This document shows positions 21,830 through 33,560 of a DNA stretch of 64,000 bases, in pieces; positions within the stretch are counted from its first letter, which is position 1; every line of letters starts with the position of its first letter. Both the position numbers and the translations under genes were made by a program. Source of the DNA: Allium sativum. Taxonomy: Eukaryota; Streptophyta; Magnoliopsida; Asparagales; Amaryllidaceae. Below the pieces are notes generated by a model. The model searched no databases and was not told the DNA's origin. It was given only the letters and a program-made list of their open reading frames with translations. The stretch spans positions 251,628,427 through 251,692,426 of the forward strand of contig CM060910.1 in NCBI GenBank assembly GCA_030737875.1, given 5' to 3'.

Positions 21830-24644
21830 TCAGCTCACTCAATTTTTCTCCCCCTTATATTTTATATAAGTTGGGTTTAAATATTTGTGTGCTATGATTG
21901 TTAATTGGTAAATGGATATTTGGATTATAGTCATTGGTTGATGGTTGAATCTTATATCTGTTTATTGAAAATAAATGGTATATTGAGATAATGTATTTGG
22001 ATGCAGGGAAATAGGGTGGAGGGATCCAACTGGATTCCTCAAATTTATTGTTTATTTTCATATTGCAATTACATGAACTGTTTAACATATATGAATGGAT
22101 GATTGATTTGATCATTGATTGTTGAATCTAAATTCAAAGTTTGTTTTGTTTTAACCAATAGACAGTGTTGGTTGTGTAATTGGTAGCAGTTGGTCCAAAA
22201 ATACATCGTTTTATAAATATTGGTTTACAGTCAAGTGAATTGACGATAACGAAATTATAAAATATATTTTTTAACTGTAAAGGGATTTGAAATCGATATA
22301 TTCGAATAACGGTTTCAAATAAAAGAAAATTTATATGCATTATTTACCGGTTAAGTTCTTAAGAAGTTATTAAATGATTTTTATAAGGCAAATTTTTATA
22401 TAATAAGATTTATGAGCAGATGAGCAGAGGTTAACGCAACAGTTAAGAGTTGGATTAATTATTTTAAAGAGACAATTAAATGGAATGATTTAAACTAATT
22501 GTATTATTAATTAATTTAAAGGAAGGGCTAACTAGGGTGATTAACGAGATAATAATGGTTTAAGTTGAAGTAAACTAATTGGAATTAGTTATTTGATTAA
22601 TATTTATTTAATTAATCAAATAAAATAGTTTAACAAATTTTTATTTTAACTTTAATACTTAAAAAGAAATTACTGTTTAATTAAGTTAAATAAGAAGTTA
22701 ACTATTTCTATAATAGTTAATGATGATGTATATTATTATTTAAAATGAATAATAATTTGTGTGATAAATTCGTAAACGAGATTCTTTAAGGTAAGTAATC
22801 AAAGTTGATATTGGAACATAATTGTATTTTTGAAAAGTATTGATGAACGGTTTTATATTAAAACCGAGATTTATAAACAAAGTTATAAAGGAGATTTTAA
22901 GCCAAAGCAACAGTTTAAAGTAAGTGTTTGAATTAAGGAAAGAAAAGTCGGGATAAAAAGGGATTTTATATAAAACCCGAGTTTTATAAACAATGTTATA
23001 GAAGGAGTGTGAGGCTAAAACGCTAAGATTAAATTAACGTTACTTAATTCTGGAATTAAAAGATGCGAGCTAAATTCGCTATATTAAATGAGAGATGAGG
23101 TTTCATCAGTTATAACCAAAATGGGATTCAGTTTGATATTTGGGAATGAATATGGGTTTTGGTATTACAACTGATATCTATCTTAAGATAAGAATGTTGT
23201 TGATCAAGGTCTGAGAGGTAATTTAAAATACCCCAACTTGAACGACTTCAGGATTATCGACAGTTGTAGTGGTGAAGATGTTAAAAGGAATTTATTTTGA
23301 GGAATAATAATGTAACGTTATATATATAATGGATTTCAAAATAAACGGAAATAAAGGAGATTTGTGAAAATATAACGATCTCTTCAAAGTAAGAAGATGA
23401 GATTTTGAGTGAGTGACGATTATAGTGTTCAAATAACGAAACCAAAGGAGATGTCATAACGATTGTTTTACGAATGACAAGTTAAATTGATAATAGGTAA
23501 TAAATGGTGTTGTAGCTAATGTTTGAAATGATAGAAAATAGAAATTTGGATATAGTTATCAAATAGTTCCAAATATTAGATTGAAATGGTTTTGAGAAGA
23601 TTAATATATTGAAATGAGAATCGAATACCATGTTTTAAAATATGAAATGTTTTAGGAGTTTTAAATTAACCATTAGTTAAATTATTTTAGATAAGAAGGG
23701 CCAAGTGATGCTGAATACTGAACCAGTGGATTCATTTTATTTTACGGTTGTATGTTTGTTTATTTGATAGTTAAATAACCGACTATCAAATCTGACCAAT
23801 ACGATTGTTGGTACGGAAAGACCGGGATTGAATTTATATTCGAAAACCATTCCGTCCAGCAAATACGTAAATCGATGAAGACACCAAGATGCTGATCGAG
23901 ACGAAAAAATTGAAGACTGTATATCTTCATAAAATGGTAGAATTACTTATGATCTCTGTTTTAGCGGCCAGAGATAAATTGTGACTCTGTCGTGGTTGAA
24001 ATCGACAGATTTGCAAGGACTACACGCTACCGATCTATAGGGTGATTCCTAGGATGCAGTAGGAGAGTGTCTTCGGTTTGTCCAATCCCAGGACAACTTG
24101 TATGGATGAATGTCTGACATAGTTTTTCCAAAGGGATTACGTACGTTGATTTCTTCAGACGTACAAAGTTGGTGGCAAAGAAGGGAAACTTCTTTAGCCT
24201 CACAACCTGAGTATTTTTGTGGAAATAAATTAGTGATTTCCAATGGATCTGACAATGTGGCATTCAAAATGAATGGTGGCGTGCTATCTGGGAAAGGAGA
24301 ATCATAACCTCAAGCCTCAGCAACCAGGAAATGACAAAAATCGGGCAGGCATCGTGGCTATGTGGGCTGTAACACCCCGTATTTTCTGTGAACTTAAAAA
24401 TTACAAATCTAAGTGTAATTAAAATATAAAATAAGAATCAGGGAAAATGGGTTGCGCCATTGCGTTCGTCTCAAAATTCTGCTTGAAAACGAGTCCGAGT
24501 TTGTGAGAATCAGAGTCCGTATGACCAAGTTATGGCCCTCCAAAGTTTCAGAAATATTCAGAGTTCAAAACAGCTCGAATTTGAATTCAAAAATCGAATT
24601 TCAAACGCAGAACAGACTGGGCGGGAAATTTCCCGCCCAGACCT

Positions 24645-24812
24645 AGATCGATTGAGGAGTTGACTGGGCAGTCGACCCCCTAGACTAGGTCGACTGGGCA
24701 GTCGGCCCCCCAGACCAGGTCGACTGGGCAGTCGACCCCCCAAACCAGGTCGACTGGGCAGTCGACCCCCCAGACCAGGTCGACTGGGCAGTCGACCTGG
24801 GTGTCGACCTGG
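24645..24812 (+). repeat. 30-bp tandem repeat with TCGACTGGGCAGTCGA palindrome in D
   Basis: About five copies of a 30-bp unit each contain the near-palindrome TCGACTGGGCAGTCGA followed by CCCCCCAGACCAGG-type bases. The array ends about 80 bp upstream of the TATA-like box. It is far more GC-rich than its surroundings. Confidence 0.85.
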
Positions 24813-24891
24813 TCCCCGAACCTGGTTTTGGGCCTGGGTGCATTCTTATGTATCTGGTCTCGTTTTCTGCCTAGATTCGTTTGCCTAAACC

Positions 24892-24899
24892 TATTTAAA
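24892..24899 (+). promoter_or_regulatory. TATA-like box of LTR D
   Basis: TATTTAAA is followed by CAGCCCCAAACC and a CT-rich leader. Position relative to the upstream repeat matches B and H. Confidence 0.45.
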
Positions 24900-25127
24900 C
24901 AGCCCCAAACCTAGCCTTCTCTACACACAATTCTATTCTGCTTCTACTCTGCCTCTGTTCTAAATAAAAATAAAAATGGCGTCGCTACTCTGCTGGAATC
25001 AAAACTAGAAGCTATTCTACATCAACCTAAGCAACTCAATTCAAGCTTGAAACTTCAACAACGGTTAAAGAAGATCAACTAACGTCGCTACAACTATCTT
25101 TCTTTTAGAATCCAATCAAGGCAAGTA

Positions 25128-25136
25128 CAGTTATTT
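25128..25136 (+). other. Splice-donor-like site in LTR D (weak)
   Basis: AAGGCAAGT lies about 230 bp after the TATA-like box, at the place where other LTRs have AAGGTGAGT. It would be a rarer GC-type donor or a decayed one. Confidence 0.25.
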
Positions 25137-26029
25137 TCCGATATAAACGTTAATTCTGATTGTGACATGAATTGTAAATCTGAATCTGAGATTATGTATG
25201 TTCTGTTCTATTTAGATCTACCTTATTCTGTATTTCTTTCTGCTTTCTGTTCTATAGCCAGGCTACCACGAGCCTGAGCCAATCCCATAAGAGATTAACA
25301 AACGCTAAAATATTTGGGACAATAAAATGAATAATGCATGAAATGGGCATGACCGATATGTGACTGATTTGAGGAAAGAACATAGGTTGAACTTGGAACT
25401 TAGGACATAAATCTAAGGCATATAATTGAACCTATGACTTGAGTTTTGTGGCATAAAGAATATTGAACATACGACTTGAGAAGTAGAGGCATAAAATTTA
25501 CATTGGACATATGACTTAGGAATTGGGGCATAAATTTGACCGTAGGCATGTAATTAGTTTAGATACATATTACATGTTGTAAACTAGATCTGGATCTGAG
25601 CAAACTATGTATGATAATCTGTGATTTGGGGACATAATTCAATATCTGATTTTAAGAATAGGATACCTGATTAAAACCTAGATTTGTGGAACATTTTAAG
25701 AAGGGGAAGATATGTGACTTAGGTATAGAAATTAAAATCTATAATAAGATTTGAGGACTATTAAGTGTGAATACACCTAAATAGGGATTTTTGGATATAT
25801 GGCATGCATTGTAATATTTGGTATAATTTATAGATGAATCTGCTATACAATGCTAGTTTAACCAAAATGGGAACATATGTTATATGGTAAATTATGTCCA
25901 TATTTTGTGTTATGTAAATTTATGCAAACGTGGGGTATATGATCATATTGTGAATCATGATAATTATTTAGGCCTAATTTATGATTAAGCAAGGCATGTA
26001 AATAGAACCTTTAGAAATATTAAATCTGC

Positions 26030-26245
26030 TAAATCTGTCATCTGCTAAGTCCGTTGAAAATGCCAAATCGGCTAAACTAAATCTGTTGAGATGCCTAAAC
26101 TGCTAAATCTGTTGAGATGCCTAAACTGCTAAATCTGTTGAGATGCCTAATCTGTTATCTGCTAAATCTGCTAGTTTGCTTAATCTGCTAAATCCGTTAA
26201 GTCGCCTAATCTGCAAAATCTGTTATCTGCTATATCTGTTGAGTT
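26030..26245 (+). repeat. Short tandem repeats CTGCTAAATCTGTTGAGATGC-type in D
   Basis: Roughly 26-bp units built on TGCTAAATCTGTTGAGATGCC recur several times with decay. Non-coding. Confidence 0.7.
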
Positions 26246-26363
26246 GATATAATTAGTCTGTTATTGACATAATCTGAATTGGCTATAGTTATGAATAATT
26301 GACATGTATATTAGGCATGGGCATAAATGGTAAATTATTAATTAATTGGCCGCAAAGATGAAC

Positions 26364-26469
26364 ATGGCTAACTCGAGGTTAGAATGAGTTTGCGGCGTAA
26401 TCCTGCCCGGAACCGCCCGGCACATCCAGTGGCCACAAACAATAGGTTCTAATGTGAGAAGTTAGTCAT
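26364..26469 (+). other. Three-stem RNA-like module, copy 1 of LTR D
   Basis: The outer stem is ATGGCTAAC/GTTAGTCAT (26364-26372 with 26461-26469, one G-U). The middle stem is TTAGAA/TTCTAA (26379-26384 with 26447-26452). The inner stem is GTTTGCGGC/GCCACAAAC (26388-26396 with 26432-26440, one C-A). The loop core TGCCCGGAACCGCCCGG is conserved. Confidence 0.75.
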
Positions 26470-26472
26470 AAT

Positions 26473-26579
26473 ATGCTTAGACACGAGGTTAGGTCTGGCT
26501 TGTGGCAGAAGTCTGCCCGGAACCGCCCGGCCCATCCAGCGGCCACAAGCTAGCGACCTAATGTGAGAGGTCTGTGCAT
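26473..26579 (+). other. Three-stem RNA-like module, copy 2 of LTR D
   Basis: The outer stem is ATGCTTAGAC/GTCTGTGCAT (one mismatch, one G-U). The middle stem is TAGGTC/GACCTA, perfect. The inner stem is GCTTGTGGC/GCCACAAGC, perfect over 9 bp (26498-26506 with 26542-26550). It directly follows copy 1. Confidence 0.78.
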
Positions 26580-27897
26580 TAATAATTAATTAATGCAAAT
26601 CTGAGATAAAAATGATGTCCAAAACGTGTTGGGTGGATAGGGTTAAACCAACTGGACTAATATATATAATAAACCCGTTCATGAATCTGTAGGCCCAATA
26701 CAAAGTTAGACAAATCTGAAATTCTGTTAAATTTGTACATCTGATCCGTTAGTCTGAAAACTTGTTGATTTGATTTTCTGATCTGTGAACTAGTAAATAT
26801 GATCCCTGTATGTCTGAACTTGTAAACAAGTTAATCTGAAATCTGTTAGTCTGGGGACACAAGGTTAGGAGGGAATTTACTTGTGTCATCTGTTGTTTGG
26901 GACCCATATTAGTCAGTAACCCTTTCTGGTATCAAAACTTTGACCTAACAGTAGGTAGGGTCCGGGCACGCTTACTGAACTAATTATAAGCGGTTCATTC
27001 TGATAATGGCGAGGGGTGTTGATGGTGCGTTCCAACCGGGTCATGTGCGTGCATGGATACCGGTCTGCCTCTGAGGATGTAAGACGCCGTGACATCTGTA
27101 AATAGGTTTGTGCCAATTGGTTGTCACTTTAGGGAGTGATACACCCTACTGTGGGGCCGACACATGGTATTTATGTATTAGGGAGTCAATCGCTTGGGGT
27201 AGGGTTTTAGGGTACACTTAGTTCTGTCTATTTCTGTTGGTACCGTTTGTTTCTGTTGGGTGGTAACACCTGTCTGTTTCTGCGTGGTACCATCTGTTGG
27301 GGTGGTAAAGGCCCATTACTAGTGTACACCTAATTCTACATTCTGTTTCCGTAGGGATTAATCTATTTCTGCTTCTGTCTGTTTCTGTTCGGGTGGTAAA
27401 GGCCCATTACTAGCACTCTCTTCTGTGGAAATTATTCTGTACCCATTTCTGTTTCAGTTTAGACATTAGGGTGACACCTAATTCTGTTATACTAGTATTA
27501 GTGCAGAGAAGTGTAAAGAAATAGCTTATGTCATTCTGTTCTTCTGTAATATCCGCTACACCTGTTACTGTTATCTCTCATCCAGTTTTATTTTCATGTC
27601 ATGTTATTATTATCTGTTCATAACTGAAAATCACTGGACTTGCCAGACTTTTTGTCTGACCCTTGTTGTTTCGCCTCCTTTCTTCCGTTCCCCCCTGGTT
27701 TTGTAGAAGGGAGTACTCTAGCTTGATCCAGACTTCTTCCGCTTGAAGTGCTTAAAGTATGGCTTGTCTTCTTCTGTGGGAATTTTGATTTTAAACTATG
27801 CATTCTGAAGGCTTTTGTACAAGACTGAAATTTTGTACTTGAATTCTGATATTGTGATTTGAAACGATGTAACCAAGCTTATTTCGGTTTCTGTTGC

Positions 27898-27903
27898 AAT
27901 AAA
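27898..27903 (+). terminator. AATAAA polyadenylation signal of LTR D
   Basis: AATAAA lies 122 bp before the LTR end, about 3.0 kb after the TATA-like box. This implies a very long R region if both are used. Confidence 0.45.
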
Positions 27904-28030
27904 GTTAAAAAAAATTCAAGTACTGTTTTATCTGTCTTGTAAGTTTCTGTTCTGTTTACTAAAATGCTCCACCAAAGTTAAGGCATTCCCTTTGTGAGTG
28001 ACCTTAACGGAGGTGGGGTGTTACATGGGT

Positions 28031-28983
28031 TGCACCTATTAGGGTGTATAACCACCTATCTAGAGAAATTCATTTTGCTTCTTTAATCTATCGATGGTGT
28101 CCCTTTTTCGGGAAACGGTTGCTGATCCCAAACGTTGGTGATATATATTCGATACACTCAAGTGAAATGAGTGGTCGGTCATGTGTGGCAGGGTTGCAAG
28201 ACGTTCTTGTTGAACCCAGTGTATTCGCCTCTAGAGTTACACCATCGGCTGGTGGTTCCATACCTTGTCATAGTCGGAATCCAATCTCCAATAAGCGCCC
28301 GCAGTTTTGATTGTATACTTTATATGTGGAGCATGAGATGCAAGCGTTCCGCTAGATTGATATTTATTTATATCTAGACACTATTATAATATCAAACAAG
28401 ATATTGATTTCAAAATGTTTTGGATTATCGTAAGGTAAAAACCGTCCGTATTTATGTGTGGATTTGGTCTTATGATTATCCTTTTCTTTTGCAAAGATTT
28501 TGAACTTTAAATCAAGTTGGATGATTCCCCTAAAACTTAGTGTGTTGTTCTCACTTTGGTCCACCAGACTGACCCGGTGTTTTGAAATGCTCGGGTTAAC
28601 CGGGTTGTACAGGTCTAAGTTATCGGATGCTGCAAAGTCCAGAGACGAGCTGGAGTTGTTCAGACGTATAATATCTAGTATGTATTCCGCTGTGTAACTG
28701 TATATGAGGACAGGTTATTATGACTGTCCAGATGTGTTGATGTACTCTGATGATTGTAAGTTTTTATTTAAATGCTCTTAATAAAGATTTATTTCTATAT
28801 TATATTTTGTTCCGCTGTGATGTGAGACTCTATGTTATGTTGATACTTCTTCTTCTATTCTAATATTTCTTTCTTATCTCATCCTCTAATTTCTTTCGAT
28901 TGGAATATGGGATTCCAGTACTTCTGGGTTGGACTGACATTGTTTGGTTGGCTCAAAGGTTACCGGAAATTTGGGTCATCACA
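28031..28983 (+). repeat. 5' LTR of element C, right part
   Basis: It resumes after the D target duplication with TGCACCTATTAGGGTGTATA, which is continuous with the homologous block of G. It contains hairpins shared with G (AACGGTTG...CAAACGTT at 28114-28136, one mismatch, and CACTCA...TGAGTG just after), an AATAAA at 28780-28785, and a TTTGTTCCGCTGTGA block conserved in G. It ends GGGTCATCACA next to the PBS. Confidence 0.87.
28780..28785 (+). terminator. AATAAA polyadenylation signal of LTR C
   Basis: AATAAA lies 198 bp before the LTR end. Confidence 0.4.
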
Positions 28984-28985
28984 CT

Positions 28986-28997
28986 TGGTATCAGAGC
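28986..28997 (+). promoter_or_regulatory. Primer-binding site of element C
   Basis: TGGTATCAGAGC, for initiator tRNA-Met, lies two bases after the LTR. Confidence 0.93.
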
Positions 28998-29046
28998 TGA
29001 AGGTTGAGTAGTAAATTTGGCTCTGTGGCATAACTCAATAGAGATG

Positions 29047-29061
29047 GGGTTAGAAATACCC
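29047..29061 (+). other. Post-PBS hairpin of C (GGGT-TAGAAAT-ACCC)
   Basis: A 4-bp stem and 7-nt loop lie about 50 bases after the PBS. The homologous hairpin in G is GGAT-TAGTAAT-ATCC. The third pair changes from A-T to G-C on both sides, keeping the stem. Confidence 0.6.
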
Positions 29062-30179
29062 TTGATTTAGTTGAGTGTATATATATGAGAGTGTATTTGT
29101 AAATTTTATATACAAATGTTTTATATTGTGTTATTTGATCGGTTTAATTTTGAATTAGCAACTAACACGATACTGTTTTGTAAAGATAGCCAAATGAAAT
29201 AATTTTGGCAAAATTATATTTTTTATATATAAAAGGAATAATTTTATCGAATTATTGAGACATCGATTTGTTTGATTGATAGGATAGAATTCAAATTGAA
29301 TTAAAAATTTGAAATAGTGTAATATGACCAGATTGTTTCATATATGAAACTAGTAAATGAGAATTTTCTTGAATGGAATAAGATTTAACTAATGAAGTAA
29401 AATAGAAATGTATGAATTGAAATTTAACTTGAAATTTAGTTAAATGAAAACATAATGGATCCGAATGGTTGATTTTTATAAATCATAGTTTGAGTTTGAA
29501 ACGAAGGTGAATAAATTGGAAAATTAAATAGTTAATTTAATATGGATCTCGAATTTAACTTGGTTAAGTCAAGAGTAGATTTTGGAGTAAGAATAGATTT
29601 GGAGTTAAATGAAACCAATTTGGAGTTCGGAAACAAGGCAAAATATGGATTGATTGGTTATGAATTGATTGTTTAATAGATAGCTTGAATAAAATTCATA
29701 AATGGTTTGATAATATAAGTTAAATGAATTGGAAATTAAATTCTATTATAATGAATCCGAATAAAATTCGATTCAGAAATAAAATTGAATAACCCTATAT
29801 TTTTTCTGGCATTGGAAATGAGTTGGGCATAGGTTGATTGAATAAGGATGAACTGTTAATGGCTATGCTTTGATTTAAGTTTAGGTGCCCGACAAAAAGG
29901 TAAACATTAATTATACGAATTGGTGGTTAATTTTATACCCCTTTAGTTGGATAGACGTTTGGTTTGAATTTTCTTTGATAAGAGGTGAGGTACAGAATGG
30001 CGTTTGTAGTTGGTCTGAGTGAGCAGTGCGGTGGAGGTGCTGACAAATTCATCGTAAATTATTAAAACTTAGAAATTTTTAATGATAATTTTAAAATAAT
30101 TATTCTGAAAATAATTTGGATTAAAACATTTCTCTTACTTACTAATTTCGAGGACGAAATCCTTTTAAGGGGGAAGGAA

Positions 30180-31707
30180 TGCAACTTCCCGCATTTTTGG
30201 TAGTTAAATATTTAATTCATTTTATTGTATTAATTATCGATTTGGATTTTAAATGGATTTATAACATTAATTTTTTTATATAATGAAATTTGAACATATA
30301 ATTTATACCATATAATTCGAACTCGTAAACGTCGAGGTATTTCGTAATTTACGATTTGAAATTCATGTATATCGGCACAAATATAAAACGCTCAACGACA
30401 ATTGACGATGAAATTAAATTATCATACGAAATAGAACATTCAAATCAATGCGTTGCTTACTTATGATAAGGCACGTGCTTCGCACACTGGAAATTGTTAG
30501 AAATATTTTATAGTGTTAAAAATGTTTTCTTTTCAAACGACCTCCGTTTTCGACGAAAGAAGTGTTTTATTGGAATGTGTATGACTAGTTATTGCTAAAT
30601 TTTCAGTTTGGAGCCAATCAGAGTTACTTTATCAGTGCGTGTAATTTAAAGGTGAACTGATAAACATAAATAACGACGTTGTGCAAACGAAGTCCGTTTT
30701 CAACGAAATTAATTGTATTGGAATCTGAACGTTAAGACGTAGCATTGTATATATATTCACTATATTCTGAGTTTGAGTGTGACGGTACGTATTTAATTGT
30801 TAGCGATAAACAATGGTTGATAGAAAAATTTAATGCTGTATTTGAATATAAATATAAATGTATTCTTCTACCCTATGTAAAACAAATGTACGAACTGTCT
30901 ATTCTAGCTACCTTGAATTCGTGCTTTCAAATCCCTTGCCTTCACACAGACAGCTTGCAATTTCATTTATACAGACCTAGACCTACCGCAGTGCAGCTAC
31001 GGACCCCTGAAAATTAAACATACAATAATTTTTTTATTTGTTATTTAAACCAAATAAATAAAAAAAATAAAGACTTCCTGAGTCTCCACTATTCAATAAC
31101 TTGCGTCCCAAATTTCTCACTGACTTGAACCCCAAACATTTTTACTTGCCAGACAAATTTTCTAAGCCGTGCCAAGCAAGGATTTTCTTGAAACTCGAAA
31201 TCACCCTATACAACTACTTCTGCAACCTATATCTACTACTTGGTACCCACGCACCAGTCTTCTATAAAAATAGCTGCTTCTCCAAACTCCATAACCACAG
31301 TCTCCTTCTCCAAAACGAAACCAAATTCCTCCCCAGATTAAGACCGAACCCATTAATAAAATAGATATATATGTTTATACAAAGTTGCATATAGAAGAAG
31401 TTTCAAACGAGGGAAGGGAGTATGCAGCGGGTGAGGGAGAGCGTGTTTTGAAGTTGGTCGAGAGGCTGATGGAGTGGAGTGATGCTATTCGGCGCAAAGT
31501 GGCGAAGGTGCTGTAGCACGAGAGGAGAGAGAAGTGGACGTGCAAAATGAGAAGTGTTTATAAATGGGTTTCTTCAGAACAAGGGATGGAAGAAGGATGC
31601 ATTGGGAAGGAATATGTGTAGTGCACAGGTTCAGTAGTGAAGAAGAGTGGATGAGCAGTCATCCTGGGTGACAGCGGGGTGTCGGAACAGTTCTCAAGTG
31701 GGGTTCG
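30180..31707 (+). repeat. 3' LTR of element C, first 1528 bp
   Basis: It matches 19199 to about 20720 with scattered differences. Its first bases are TGCAACTTCCCG instead of TGTAACGACCTG. It ends at GGGGTTCG where element E starts. The 5' LTR continues past the same point with GTTCGAGTTGAGG. Confidence 0.9.
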
Positions 31708-33009
31708 TGTAGTAACCCGTAAATCCGAACCAATTTAAAATTTTTATTTTGGCAATGTTAATGAATTATTTTAAATAATAACGATGAGAAATTTATTTTG
31801 AATAGAATTAGAAGTATATATTTATTTGTATCGACATTAGAATATAAATATTTATTTTTAATTATAAAAAGAATTCGAAATGGCACGGTAGTTCGAAAAT
31901 CCGATTTCAAATTTCAAATGAATGTACAGGATTCAAAATAAACCGGATTTTAGCGAAACCAAAAATATGAGAATCTATTTGATAATATCTTTCCAGTGAA
32001 TCCGGAAAATTGAAATTTCATAGTGGGAATAAAAAGTTATGTCAAGCTGAAATTTCAGAATAGTCGCTATGGAGTTTTAGCCCTTAAAAATGGAAATTTT
32101 GCAAACAACCTCCATTTTTGACGAAACCACTTTTGTTGGATCTGGGATTTCATGTTATTGCTAGATTCCAAAAATCATAATTTTCTGAATCAATATGTGA
32201 GCATGGCAAAGAAAAACATGTTTTGACAATCTCAGTCAATTTGGATTGACCCGGAAATGGTCATTTTTCAAACGGTCTCCGAATTTGACGAAATTAGTTT
32301 TGATAGGACCGTATCGTCAAAACATAGCCAGATTTATTTTTCTAGAATTTTTAAGCTCGTATGTGGCCCCAGTAAATTAAAATGTGCATTCAAATTCAAT
32401 ATATAGATTAATATTTTGATTCTAACGAAAACTTATCGAAATGGCCGAACTGGCTTATGAAACATATCCCATTGTGTTCAGAATAGGGGAAATTAGCTGG
32501 AGACGACAGTCGTTGGGCTTGATTTGAGATTGAATTAACAATCAACTTTAAGGCGAAATATTAAAATAAAATAATATATATTATAATATATCCTTCTATC
32601 CCTCTCTTCTCAGAAGTCGACCCCCGTCGTTATTTCGAAAAAAAAGGAACTGAACCTTAATCCCGTCGCTTCCCTACCTCGACACCACCGTCGTCGCCAT
32701 CGCCCCTCCCCCTCCCCCCATTCCGCCATCGCTCGATCACTGCGGGGTCCTCCCCCTTTTCTCTTCCCTCGTTCAATCCCACATCCCAAACCGAAGACAA
32801 AACCCCACTTTTTAGCTGTTGCTCCGCCCACAATCCGCCACCATCGACCAAGCGCGACTCTCCAACCACCACAGGCCCCGGCTCACCTCCCCAACGCAAC
32901 AACCCCATTGTGGAAACTCCCCTTCTCCGATTTGCTAGAAAAAAAGTGAGTTTTTAATTGGTTTATTTTGTTTTTCTTGCTTTATAATCTCACGATTAGA
33001 GCATTGTTT

Positions 33010-33560
33010 TAAAAAGATGATTTTTAGCATTATAAAAATATGAATTTTATATTATAGAGATAATGAAAATATGATTATTTATATTATAAAGATAATAAAA
33101 ATATGATTTTATATAGTAGAGATTATAAAAATATGATTTTTATATTATAGAGGTAATAAAAATATGATTTTTATATTATAGAGATAATAAAAGTATGATT
33201 TTTATATAGTAGAAATTATAAAAATATGATTTTTATATTATAGATATAATAAAAATATGATTTTTATATTATAGAGATAATAAAAATATGATTTTTATAT
33301 AGTAGAGATTATAAAATATAATTTTTGTATAGTAGAGATTATAAAAATATGATTTTTTATAAGACAGAGAATATTAAAACACGATTTTTATATATTTTGT
33401 AGCGAAATAAAAATTTGATTTTTATACGAGTAGCGGATTGAAAATAGAATTTTTATATAATAGAGAATATAAAAATATATTTTTTATATATGTAGCGAAA
33501 TAAAAATCTGATTTTCATTATATATATATAATGAGATAAAAATGTGATTTTTAATGTAAA
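33010..33560 (+). repeat. 31-bp minisatellite in LTR E
   Basis: About fifteen degenerate copies of a ~31-bp unit of the form AGAGATAATAAAAATATGAT followed by TTTTATATTAT. Non-coding. Confidence 0.85.

Larger units (their letters stand above)
19199..24367 (+). repeat. 5' LTR of element C, left part
   Basis: It starts TGTAACGACCTGCATTTTTGG. It contains two CAAACGA...TCCGTTTTC-type modules near 19553 and 19706, a TATA box, a splice-donor-like hairpin motif at 21821, and a GGATGCAGGGAAATAGGGTGG block near 22000 shared with G and J. A block near 24060-24115 (TCTTCGGTTTGTCCAATCCC...GAATGTCTGACA) is also shared with G. The open frames here are neither gene-like nor kept between families. Solo LTR D interrupts at 24368. 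Confidence 0.87.
24368..28025 (+). mobile_element. Element D: solo LTR (3658 bp) inserted in the 5' LTR of C
   Basis: It begins TGTAACACCCCGTATTTTC and ends GGTGGGGTGTTACA, an 11-bp inverted terminal match (TGTAACACCCC/GGGGTGTTACA). It is flanked by TGGGC (24363-24367) and TGGGT (28026-28030), a 5-bp target duplication with one mismatch. There is no PBS or internal region, so it is a solo LTR, the usual product of recombination between an element's two LTRs. The LTR of G preserves the uninterrupted target (TATGTAGGTCGCACC). Its last 60 bp are nearly the same as the end of H's LTR, so D and H belong to one group. Confidence 0.9.
28984..30179 (+). mobile_element. Internal region of element C (non-coding, 1196 bp)
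   Basis: The PBS TGGTATCAGAGC is at 28986-28997. A leader shared with G follows (GGCTCTGTGGC(A/G)TAACTCA(A/G)TAGAGATGGG) and a short hairpin. A GCCCGACAAAAAGGTA phrase near 29887 is also shared with G. No coding frame is recognised. The right end has the TTTCGAGGACGAAAT box near 30145 and the polypurine tract AAGGGGGAAGGAA at 30167-30179. Confidence 0.85.
19199..31707 (+). mobile_element. Element C: non-autonomous LTR retrotransposon carrying solo LTR D, 3' LTR cut by element E
   Basis: The 5' LTR is 19199-28983, split by the D insertion. A PBS follows, then a 1196-bp internal region, a polypurine tract and the first 1528 bp of the 3' LTR. Without D the LTR is about 6.1 kb. The two LTRs align closely over 1.5 kb but differ at several percent of sites by eye, plus small indels, so it is older than G. 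It inserted into a TA-rich stretch of B's 3' LTR (flank ATATA). The 3' LTR starts TGCAACTTCCCGC, so the normally conserved TGTAAC end is itself mutated. Confidence 0.88.

Noticed and set aside
24368..28025. D as a full-length element
   Set aside because: Its two ends are the two ends of a single LTR. It has no internal PBS or polypurine tract and has a target duplication at its outer ends, so it is a solo LTR.
32610..32908. GC-rich coding exon (Gly/Arg-rich frames on the minus strand)
   Set aside because: It is the CT/GC-rich leader of LTR E. The frames are low-complexity, overlap each other and show no splice or domain evidence.
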